From Byssochlamys sp. IMV 00236 (taxonomy: Eukaryota; Ascomycota; Eurotiomycetes; Eurotiales; Thermoascaceae): 64,000 bases of DNA. This document shows positions 47,201-57,802 of this stretch, one piece after another (position 1 is the stretch's first letter; every line of letters starts with the position of its first letter). The stretch covers positions 248,001 through 312,000 of the forward strand of contig MSJH02000818.1 in assembly GCA_001931875.2 (NCBI GenBank), in the 5' to 3' direction. The notes beneath the pieces were generated by a model. The model was given only the letters and a program-made list of their open reading frames with translations, was not told where the DNA came from and searched no databases. The position numbers were made by a program, and so were the translations under genes.

Positions 47201-49700
47201 GTTGATCTCTGCCCTCTCATCACGCGTCGTTATCCTTGGGTGAAGGCTGAACCTTCGAGTTGAGCAGATGGGCCAGCGAGGGGATACTGATCATTCATAG
47301 GCCCCTCGTGCGATCATGCAAGCCTTATCAGGTCCGCGAGGTTGAGAGTTTGACACCACAGGCTTCGTGCCGAGATCGACTGAAACCTGTTCAATATAAC
47401 GTGCAGTTCGGGCCGCTATGGTAGATAATAGCTACTCCTCAGATATTGGCCAGGAAACGACCTGCGTCACTCGAGTAAACTCAAACCTTCTCGTCACATA
47501 GGTATATCAAAACCAACAGCCGGTCTACAGCCAATTATCATTAGCTGGTCTCATGGATGCAATAATTGAGAGTACCTCACCCGCGGGCTTGCATCATGTC
47601 TAATACCTAATATGGTTTAGTAGAACTGTTTTCCTGGGGTATCACCGATTTAGTTTGTCAACACATGTGCTGGAGATTTTGTCTTCACGGGGACTTGCTG
47701 ACGTATTATTATCTGGGAGTTGTTCTGGTCGATTTCGCGAGGAAATTCTCTCTTGGTGTCCCCCAAGGTGCATTGCGTAGAGTATACGGAGTACACCACT
47801 GATAGCTAGCGACAAGGACGCTATACTGTTTTTTTTTAAGGTTCGGGAGCAAGCCTGAGATCGTCGGTCTGATTGTCTGACCGGGAAGGCGGGCATGGGC
47901 GAGCTGCAACGAATGCCGGACAGCCCTAACGGACGGTTGAAGCGAAGAAGAATCCATTCGTTGTTCTGGAAAAAGATGGCAGGTTTGCCTACGGCAGATT
48001 TCTGGTAGGTCAAGCTATATCCAGTTAGGGTAGGGTCGTAAGATCGCATCGTGTCCTGTTCACCCGTGTTGCGCCTCGTTTTAAGTTAAACGATAAGTGA
48101 CTACTGGAATTCTGACATGGACGATGCCATTGCCAAGCCACGTCGCGTCTGCCGCTCACCCCTTTTGTTCTTCGAGTATTGTTGAGCTCCGACATAATCT
48201 GTGGCGGAAGCTTTACTTTGGGCCCCGGCCATGATTGTTAACTTTATGTGGTAGTAGTTCGCAGCTGTTGGTCGCTAGTAATAGTCCGGATTTGGACTCA
48301 ATAATAGAGTAAATAACAATGGAGAGTACTTACGACCGAAGTCCACTCAGATGGGCCTTTAAATGGTTTCATTTTTGGGCCTCCAAGAACGATGATCTGA
48401 ATTGACGGATAGGCGTCAATGTTGATCGTCGACCTAATAATGAAATCCAGAAGTTGCACGGACGGAGGAAATCATCCCCGGACGGAACATCCCGGTCGCC
48501 AAATCTTTTTGATGTTCGAAAGGGGGGTCTTCGTGGGCCACTGGAATAACAATTCTCAATCACGGAAGAATTCTTTGTCTATTGTGTGAAAGGATTGCCT
48601 TGCCATGGTCACCTAAGGATATCATCAAGGAACAGAATCCAGAAATTGTGATCTTTCGACGTCCACACTCATCCAAGGTGGAGGTTTCTCCCACCTTTCT
48701 TGTCAACATATCTCCAACAGCCAACTATCTCCTTTTATAGCTGCAAAGATAGTAAGCTTGTCATTTATGGCGCGTATACCCCGTGCGATAGTTATAGACA
48801 CAGAATGGTCGACAGACTATTGACTCAAGTGGCTATGGAGCCTTCTCTAACAAGCCTTGAGCGTTAGAGCGTTAGCACGAGTTTGTCGATAAAAGCTTCT
48901 CTTGGCTTCTGGCGTAGCAGCCGCCTATCCGCCTATTACTTTGATCTGCAAGCACCTTCGAGGAGCCGGCTTGGTGGCACTGTGGGGAACCGACAATACT
49001 GCCCTCAGGCAGAAGAGTACAGCAGCTGAAGCTGAGCAGCGATAATTATCCAACAGCAAAGGCAAGAAAGAATAGAACAACTCGTGCTATGAATAGAACT
49101 CCGTGTATGAGATATACGGAGAACGAATGATACTCGAATCGTCCCACGGGCGAATCAGGCTGCGGGACTAATGTATTTGTCCTGCAGTTACTCCGTACGC
49201 CGTACAGATAAGGAATTCGAATTTCAAGAGGGCCACCTGACCTCGAGAGCCTCGAAATATTGCAGACACGAGGGAAGCTCTATAGATAGACTAACCTGTA
49301 AGATCTCTCTAGTGAGCCGGAAGCGTTCCATGACGGAGTTTACTCAATCTCTTCAAAGAGGTAAGCATGGCGTATGCACAAGCGACAATAACATTCACCG
49401 TGGCAGGTTGGGAGTAGCGCCAGCTGTCGGTGCACGCCATGGAAGACTCTAAACTAAGGACATAGGGTCGGATTCTGGGGAATGCCAGGGTAACAGCAGC
49501 GACGTTGCAACGTCGATGGACGTCTGATGCAGTTGGCGCACAGCGTCCAGCTGTGCCAGTTCAGGCGTTCCTGGTGAGCCAGTCGATCGCTAAGGCATAA
49601 GGCATAGCCAGAGGGCATCTGGCATCTGCAGGCTGCAGGTGAGTCGTGGCGGCAGCGTCTGTGCTATATCGGGATCCCGGCATTAGTGGGCTGGAGAAGG

Positions 49701-52250
49701 CTCCGCGCGCCACAGGCCACGGGAAGTGTGTTTGCAACAAAGCCGGACAGCAATAATGATAATAATATAGGCTTCTGTAATAATCAGAAATCTCCCTGGA
49801 TCATAAAGACAGGGATATCAGACTTAGGAAGTTCAGTGGAGCACCCTGGAAGGTGCTTTTGATCGAGGGAGTTTGTTCCTTGATGAGTTGCCGTGCGATT
49901 CTCCCTTGCTTTCCTTCTTTGCAATAGTACCTCTTCGAGTCTCCAGCAGAATGAGGAGCGAGGAAGTGTTCTCCCACCTCTGTGGTCTCGTTTCCTGGCT
50001 TCCCCTTCCCTGCCCGCCAAAGAAACCCCCCTTGCTCATCCACGAAAACATCGCAAGGTTGATACACGGTGAACTTTGAAGAATGAACTTTTAAGGTTCT
50101 ATTTAGATCGGACCGTGCCCTGGTGCCTTCCATTGAACCGTACCCTGAAGATCGTAAGATGCAATGGTTCGAGGCCTGAGGCAGAAGTAGAAATGACCAT
50201 CGGGTCATCAGCCTTTCTATGCGTATTTTGGCTAAGCGATCATAGAGAATGCAAACAAGAAAGCACGAGTATTATGATAATGCATCTCGGACCGGTATCG
50301 AATCCCGATAGGTGGGAATGCTCCGTGTGCTATAACTAGCGGTTAATCGTCTCGCAGATGATTATTAACTGCGTGGAAGGAGTTAGTTATCCTATGGCCT
50401 TAGGCGTAATTATTTTGACCGGACATCCTAGCTTCAGCAGCGATTCCGGCTGCCAGCTGTTCCGTCTGACAGTAAAGGTAGGATAGGCTGGCCGGGGGAT
50501 GGCCTTCCGTCACTTGGCGTGATTCTATCATATCTAGTTACGAGACGGAGCGACAATGATGGATTATTTTCATTGTGCGATGGATCATGTTCCGTCATCC
50601 GTATAGGGATGCCACGGAATGCGTTTCCTGAGTGGGGGTTTTCCCTGAGCCACAGCCTGAGCTGTCAACCGTCCAAAGGCAGACGCTTAACCGCGGTTCC
50701 AACGTGTTCAAGGCTTTGGTTAGGGTGTTCGCCGGCTCCCTGGGATCTGTGGCGGCCTTGCCCAGTGAGATGCCCATCTTCTTACACCGTCGCAATGATC
50801 TCCTGTGCGACGCTGACTGTTTGCTGTCGAGTCTCGTTCTGCTTTTTGATTTGCGGTCCTCCTGTCCAATGGAAGCGAGACGCCAGAAGGCTTCTAAACG
50901 GGTCTAACTGGAGCAAAGTCCTGTCAGGGCTGGAGGACTCTAAAGTAGCGAACGATGGGCCCCATCTCAGCCTATTCCCAAACCAGACGCCCCGGCCCTT
51001 GCATGTTGCTATGTTTAGAGCAAGCCATCATCATCACTATCGTCCTTTCTCCGTGTTGTCCACTGCCAACCTTGCCAAGGGTCATGCTGAGGCAGCTGAG
51101 CAGAAAGAGGGCGTCTCCATTGTCCTACAGTTGTCCGATCAGATAGCCCCCTCCTTTCGTCCAACCACCAGAGGCCGCCACACGGTATGACATTGAGCCG
51201 GCGACACCATTTGAACGTATCCACGCCGTCGGTGGAGGACCTCCGCCGGTGTTTGGGATGCGGAGTTGGACGCTGGAGAGAGCTCGAGAGCGAAAGAGGA
51301 CCCTTTTTTCTGTCGAGTAACTATAATCCCTCATTATTATTATTATTAGCGATGGGCTACGGCCGGCAGAGAGGAGTCATGTAGTGGTCTCTCGGTTAAG
51401 TAGGTAGTTAGCTGAGATGGTGTTAGCGATAATCACCCACGATACGGGAAAAAGGAAATAGACCTACTTTTCCTTAGAATAATAGTAATACAGTCCCCAT
51501 CTCCTGGGCGGGCTCCTCTCTTTTCTCTCTGAAGCCACGACTACGGGTGGCACCAAACCCAGGAGGGCAAAGATCGCGAACGATGGGATCTTTGGATCCG
51601 GGGAGCTATGTTAGTATCTGCCAAGGGAATCTTCCCGTAGGGTCAGGCTCAGCAGTCAAGCACATCCCTGGACCGAAGCGAAGCCTCTGCACCGAGGGAT
51701 GACCCATCTGGCGATGGGAGAAACGAGGCGGTGCTGGAAGAGCTTCCAACCAAACCGACTGACACAAACTCCGTCAGCCTGAAGAGCTTCGACGCCGTTC
51801 CGCACCACCCCATCCTCTTACCCACTCAGGAGAAGCGCTGGCGACCAGATGGCGCCCTTCCGGCTGTTCGATTGCTATTCTTTGCTCTTCGTCTGCTTGG
51901 CCCCTGCTTTCTCCCCCCTCCCAACGGCCGTGAGATGCGTAGCAGTTCTGTTTGGCTCTGGATGGGACCCGACAGGGTCTCCCGGATACCGATGGAGTCG
52001 ATGGACGGTGAGCGCATCCACCCTGCCCATGGATAGGATGGTTGCTGGCATGGGCAGTAGTAGTGAGCGTGTTCTGTTCTCTCTGCTCCGGCTGCGTGAG
52101 GAGGATCTCCCACTGCCTAATACTCTCGACGAGCAGCCTACTGAGCCCTGTCGCTCCTAGTCACTCGACGCCGGTGCTCTCGTGCTGCGTGCATCCCCCG
52201 CCACTGCTGTCACTAGTGGTCTGCTACGAGCACATCCTCCGTCGGCCCTA
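49701..52250. other. Far upstream region of medA, no supported gene
   Basis: Composition becomes GC-richer and pyrimidine tracts appear. Overlapping frames on both strands up to 223 codons (50519-51190) begin without an ATG, lack motifs and mirror each other, so none is called. A (TTA)n tract lies at about 51332-51346. This probably includes upstream control DNA or leader of the developmental regulator medA. Confidence 0.4.
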
Positions 52251-53929
52251 GTGCAAGGGAACAAAACATTATTGTCCTCCTCGTCCTATTCTTAACTCGC
52301 TTCATTTCTCCCCCTTCTTCTGCTTCCTTTCCCATCAGTATCTTGGATGACGTCGTGAAGTTTTCCTTCTTTCTTCCGCTTCCACTTACACTCGCTCCTC
52401 CACTCGCTTGGGGCTGCATCACATCACGTTCGCTACTTTGACTGCTGGGGACCACGGAAAGAGAGAGAGAGAGACCGGAGAACGGAAAGGAGAGATTAAT
52501 CGCTAATTTATCTTGCATATCATTTTTGGTTGATCCTGGGACGACATTCGTTGCGGTCTTGCCTCTGGGGAAATCTACAAGGACCCGAGAGAGGATCTAC
52601 AAGACGGAATCCGAGAGGTTAATAGCCGTCTTTCAACGCCTCATCCCGAACCACCCGTTTGCTGTGTCGAGAACGTTCCTGTTGTAGAATCCTGTTCAGA
52701 TTGGCCGTTTGTTATTGTCGTCGTGGACGGAACAGACGTGGGATCTGGTTCAGCGTTGTGCCCATCGAGCTGCTCCCACCTGGCCTAGCCCGCCATCGTC
52801 TTGGGCCAGATTCGACGCCAATATCTTTACGGAGGAAGCATCTGGTATTCAATTACAGGCGGATTTGAGCTTGTAAACCTTGTATTTTGCTTTGGCTGAG
52901 GGTCAGATTTTTGGAAATCCCAGCTCTTCTTGTTTCGGAGGCATCCTTTTTGGGTAGGAGAGAGCAGGAGACGGATTTGAACGTTTTGGAAGAGTACGGG
53001 TCCTCTGGGATTCTGAATAGCTCCGCTTAGGTTAGTACAGACCTCCTTTCTCTCCCGGTTGCCTATTTCTCCCTGTACCTTGCGTTGTTATTCACGATCC
53101 TTGATGGGCCCTCCTTGCTTCCCGAAAAGGCTATCCCCGCCCGTCACAGCACAGCAGCCATGCGATACCTTCCTTTATCTTGCAGGCACTCGTGGGATGG
53201 TCGTGCACGGCATGAATTGTCCAGGATAACTGACTCTACTGTTCAGGATCTTCCTACCTTCAGTTATTTCCCTTCTTCGTCTTTCTCTCAGAACTGTTGC
53301 TTTCTCGGCTCTGCCTCTTGGTATCTACTTGGTAAGTGCTACTTTCTACTTTATGCAGTCGGCCGAACGAATGGGGCTGATATCGCCGTACACAACCAGT
53401 GGGCAATTTGACCACGACATATACCCCCATTCACTTTCGTTACTGGTGCTTAACCTACATCCGCTTTCCGAAACTCGCTGCAATTAGTGGACCAGAGAGC
53501 AAAACAAGCAAAACATCTCTTCTCACATATTGAGAAGATTGCCTGGTACTGGACGATCGCCTCTTTGGGCGTGTTCCTCGTTTCTTTCGCTTCTCTGATG
53601 CTGATAATCTTTACATGAAGCCCTTCGACAGTGGATCTAGCCTCGTCTACATCCAACAATATCCGGAGCTCTGGTTTCTACTTTTTCGTTGAAGTTCTGT
53701 GGCAACTACGTGTCGTCGCTCGTTTCTGTCTCGGGAAGCCATTGTGTCTTTCCGTAGACACGGTAGTTGAATATTTGAGTTCGCAGTCATTCGCTTGTCG
53801 ATTTAATCGCTCGTTGCAATTACTGCAACGCTATTCAAGGTGGCGTACTCAAAGACGCAAGGTGTTCTGGTAAGAGAGAACCATTCTACTGCTCTTTCTT
53901 GCGAGGGTTTTCGATTCAGGGGAACTCCA
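52251..53929 (+). promoter_or_regulatory. Long leader / promoter of medA with uORFs
   Basis: About 1.7 kb of pyrimidine-rich, leader-like sequence before the chosen medA start. ATG-initiated upstream frames include 53104-53229 (41 codons), 53160-53411 (83 codons, overlapping the first in another frame) and 53615-53692 (25 codons). Likely leader introns are 53870-53919 (GTAAGA...TTCAG, 50 nt) and possibly one starting at the GTAAGT at 53331. Long, uORF-bearing leaders are known for medusa and other Aspergillus developmental genes such as brlA and stuA. The transcription start cannot be fixed from sequence. Confidence 0.5.
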
Positions 53930-56257
53930 ATGGATCCGACAGGAATCAGAAAAGCCGTTGGGTCTTCTCGCCAGCATATAAAAATACAGCTAATCATTGT
54001 CTTGCCATATAGTTCGATCCAGAATTCCAGACTCCTCTGGTCATTGACGAGTCATTGGATTTCTCAGACCCTGAAGAGTCACGGTTCGCGGGGGCGTTCT
54101 CAGACGGCCTTTTGGCCAAGTCTGAACCCGTGTTGCCTATGTCTGCCTTTCAAAGGCCTTCTGATGCTGGCTTAGTCGGTAAGTGACCTGTGGAACCAGC
54201 TCACGGGCAATTGGCAGTCGTGACAGCTAACAACATATAACGTCCTGGCAGATTATGATGGCTCTGTCTATCCAGCATATTCTCAGGGACAATATGTGAA
54301 CGAGCTCTTCCCCTCTTCCTCCGATGACCACGCCAGCCAGAACACAGAGAGCCTCCATTATATGACGGAACACGACTATGCAGGACGTATCTCCTTCGAT
54401 GGATCTGGCTCCCCCGGTCTTGATCGTGCGACTCTTCAGATCCCTGAAGTCACATCTTACTCTCCTCAGAGAGGCGGCGAAGGCACCAAGGTCTTCGTAC
54501 AGATACAATCACCATATGACCTCCACAACCGGCTTTGTGCCACCTACGTGATATTTGGCTCGAAGAAATGTGAATGTTTACCGCACTTCCTGGGCTTCTC
54601 GAATTCGGTTTTTCAGTATGCCCTCTCAGTTGATGCACCTGCATTCGCACTTTCAGGGAGCCCATCAGCTGCGGTTCCACTGCAGGTAGTGATCGAGAAC
54701 CAGCCAGGATACAGCCCTTTGACGCTTCAGGTGGGCGTTTATACTTACGAAACGGTCGATCATGATTCCCCTTCAGATGATTCACGGAAAAGGAGAGTCT
54801 CAATTTCTGACAATGCCGCTCCGAGACCAACCAAGAGACCTTCTGCTCAACAACTGCGGATCAAAGAAGATGCTGATGCATATTCGTATCATGACAGTGC
54901 TTCGTCTCCGTCATATTCCTCCTTTTTACAGACTCCGACAACAATGAGTGTCTTCCCGGCCCCATATCGGACAGCGTCTTCCCCGAAAGCTTCATTTATC
55001 CATCATTCACGGGGCTCTAGTGCGCCACAACCGGCAATCCATACACCGTCGCCTTTGACCTCTTCTTGGAGCCCTTCATTTGGCATGGTCAGTCATGTCT
55101 CGCGCAGCCCTCATCTAGCGGCAGCCTCGGCCCCGAGCCAGAAGACAATGCTCTCTCCAGCCCGACCTCAAAACCCTACACTCATTAGGACATCGACTAT
55201 ACAGCAGGGAAGTGGGTCTGTTGGACCACCGGCATTCAACCCCTACGCCATGTATCCCTCCAAGGCTGTCCTAAAACTCAACGGCGATCTGGACTCAATG
55301 GCTGAGAATTGGACCGGTGAAGAGAAGGAGGCCAAGCGGCGCCTTGTCCAGTTCACTCGGATGCAGAGCGGCAGTACCATCCAGGCGGACTTTCAGCCCG
55401 TTTCACCAGAGGACAGAACCCCAAACAGTATATGCATCAGCTGCATATACTGGGACGGCAAGAAGGAATGTTTCGTGACCAGTGTGGACACCATCTATTT
55501 ACTTGAATCTCTGGTTGGAGTGCGATTTACTGTCGAGGAAAAGAATCGAATCCGCAGGAATCTGGAAGGATTCCGGCCTCTCACCGTCTCGAAGGCCAAG
55601 CCAGACAGCGAGGACTTTTTCAAGGTCATCATGGGATTCCCGGCACCTAAACCTCGCAACATCGAGAAGGATGTGAAAGTCTTCCCCTGGAAGATCCTGT
55701 CGCATGCACTTAAGAAGATCATTGGGAAATACGTGAGTTCCTCTTTGAAACCACCTTCTGCCACCTTCCACGTTGTAATGATGTCTGACCTCGGTCTCTG
55801 CGCACAGTCTGCCAGCTATTCTTCGACAGCCGGAGCGCTTCCTACCCCGATATGTTCATCCTACCCCGGCAATAGCTCAGCTTCGGATTCTGGAACGGAT
55901 GTTCAGCATGCGGGCTCGCCTCAGTCTGTCTCGGACTCGGTCACCTCTAGCACATACTCCACCGGCATGACCTCAGCAGTCTTCTCGCCGCACATACACC
56001 AGGCAAAGCCCTCATTATCTGCTCCCGATCTACGTGTCACGATGTCACCGAGCAGTCATCCATACGCCGCTATGTCTGCCTCATATACATATCAGCATGG
56101 CCACGGGATGCCACTGGCTCCCATGAACCGCACATCTTGGGATTTCCCGGGCGCTATCGGTCCAGGTCCTGCCGCTGCCAATGTCTCGAACACGGAGCTC
56201 TACACCTATATCACACCCCCTTCATACCCGATGGCACACTCCGCTCCTGGGGCATAA
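53930..56257 (+). CDS. medA: MedA (medusa) developmental transcription regulator
   Basis: Exons 53930-53956, 54013-54178, 54252-55732 and 55808-56257 give 707 aa. It starts MDPTGIRKA, continues FDPEFQTPLVIDESLDFSD and DYDGSVYPAYSQGQ, then a conserved block PEVTSYSPQRGGEGTKVFVQIQ, a Ser/Pro/Ala-rich middle with a possible nuclear signal (SRKRRVS), and the deeply conserved core AVLKLNGDLDSMAENW to PWKILSHALKKIIGKY, followed by a Ser/Thr/Pro tail. MedA is a nuclear regulator of conidiophore development, adhesion and biofilm in Aspergillus. The first intron has an unusual GTTGGG donor. The last intron (55733-55807, 75 nt) is in frame and has no stop, so retention would add 25 residues. The next gene downstream is trpB, which as I recall also neighbours medA in A. 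fumigatus. Confidence 0.9.
55426..55452. repeat. Perfect 11-bp hairpin inside medA coding sequence
   Basis: CAGTATATGCA (55426-55436) and TGCATATACTG (55442-55452) are exact reverse complements around a 5-nt loop. The coding reads SICISCIYW in the conserved core, so it may be a by-product of the Cys-Ile repeats, yet the mRNA would fold there. Confidence 0.8.
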
Positions 56258-57802
56258 GATGGATACACCTTTGTTTTCGTTTTCGGGTGGGAGCTCTTCA
56301 TAATGAACTTGCACTAGTCTCATTTCTGGGACACAGGAGGTCCCCCCATAATCGGTCAAACCTGGACATCGTCTTTCGAGACGTCCTGGTGACTAATGGA
56401 CTACTTGATTCCGACCACGGGACAATCGACATGTTGAACTGGTCAGCTCCTTTTTCCGTTCCATCATCTTGTCGTGCTGGGCAGTCGTCCTTGCTCTTCG
56501 CTTGACGTCCTTTCATCGCTACAGCTCGCCTTGATCCTTCATCCGATGACGGACTGTTATGCGGGAGCTGTGGTCCGTCGCGAACTTCTCATCTCTATTT
56601 TTCATCATTTGCATAGCGGGTGCTTCCCTTGTTTCCTTGTCTTTGTTATTGGCATCCTTCCATCTTGCATTTCTCTCGACCCCCAGAATACGTCTCTCGC
56701 CAGTCTATCCTTTTGACGCCTAAAGTGTTCTATATCTGCGACCTGCTATCCTGCATAGTGACCACGAGTTTCCTTCCAACTTCTAGCATCCGAAAAAAGC
56801 GAGGGCGTTTCATCATTTCGCTGCTGACCCCGCTGAGCACGCGCCGCTGATCATCAAATCCTTGGTCACCATCTCCATTTCCATAGTCCATGTCTCTCCC
56901 TTTGCGTTGTCATCATGCGTGCATGCCCACTGTCGCATCAGACTGTCTACTTTAGTCTCTCCTGTGTTCTCTCTCTTGCATATGCCCTCCACTGGGCGGC
57001 TGCCATTCATTCCTTCCTTGCGTTGTATTCAACATCTTGGGCATCACAGCGTCTTCATTTTCTACATCATCATCATCATCATACATTGCATAGCGTGGGC
57101 GAGGCGCTTACCGACATTCCTTCATATAGCGGGTCCTGGGGGGCATTTTGGGAAAATATTTTTGAGTTTTTGACAGAATCGGTCTTTTGAAATTCGGGCG
57201 ACGGGAAAAACAAAATTGTTCTGCTCATTTCACTTTGCTTTTGCATGGGTTGGAAATTTGATTTGATGGATAGATAGTGCAGATGCATCGTTCCGGAGTC
57301 TTTGAGGATGGGCAAATCGTCAGTTCGTTTTTTGATCTCTTGTGATCCTAGCATGTCTTTTTTTTTTTTTGTCTATCTTGAGAGGTCTGGCAGGCATGTG
57401 GAGCCGAACCATTGTTCACTGGGAAATAATAATATGGAGATCGGGAGCAATACCATCTGTTTTGTATGTCCAAGTTGATCTTCTAGTCGAGTCTTTTCGT
57501 AGACTTAGAATAATAATCCGTGTTTCTTTTAAAGATTAATATACAAACTTCCTCTCACCGCCCGCTTATCTTATCTGGGTCACGTGGAGGGGCATCTCCG
57601 GATCGGAGCAAAAAGTGAGTCAGCCAAGGAAGCGATGAAAGTGTCCAAGGACGATCTTTCACTGTCGCCACTCCTCTCTATCCCCCGTTCTTGAACGCTT
57701 CTCTCCTTTCCTCCCTTGTCCCTTTTGTCTCCGTTCTGCGCAGTTGGGCCTTTGCGCTTCTCCTTTTCCACCCTTACAGTTGTGGTCCCAATCTCGCCCA
57801 TC
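56258..57802. other. medA 3' UTR and trpB promoter
   Basis: About 1.5 kb between two plus-strand genes. It contains (CAT)n at about 57065-57081 and a T run near 57358-57370. Frames up to 122 codons are pyrimidine-driven chance frames. The last 250 bp carry the trpB promoter, including the TGAGTCA element. Confidence 0.5.
57616..57622 (+). promoter_or_regulatory. Cross-pathway control element TGAGTCA
   Basis: A perfect TGA(G/C)TCA palindrome lies 181 bp upstream of the tryptophan synthase start codon. This is the binding site of the Gcn4/CpcA bZIP activator, which induces amino-acid biosynthesis genes on starvation. Position and gene identity make it a strong functional candidate. Confidence 0.75.

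Larger units (their letters stand above)
43672..49700. other. Gene-poor region
   Basis: About 6 kb with no convincing gene on either strand. 44,290-46,000 is very AT-rich with A and T homopolymers and repeated ATTATTATT tracts (about 45588, 46081). 46,200-49,700 has balanced composition but stops are frequent in all frames. Apart from one small weak ORF and a hairpin (listed separately) nothing could be supported. It might hold regulatory DNA, non-coding transcripts or old repeats. Confidence 0.5.

Noticed and set aside
50519..51190. 223-codon plus-strand frame in the medA upstream region
   Set aside because: It starts without an ATG, has no recognisable motif, and other frames on both strands are equally open over the same interval.
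51731..52160. Overlapping open frames of about 100 codons on both strands
   Set aside because: Mutually mirrored frames in GC-rich DNA, no splice or domain signals.
53840..53929. Upstream extension of the medA frame to 53840
   Set aside because: The frame has GTG and not ATG there, and a 50-nt intron with good ends interrupts it; the ATG at 53930 was used.
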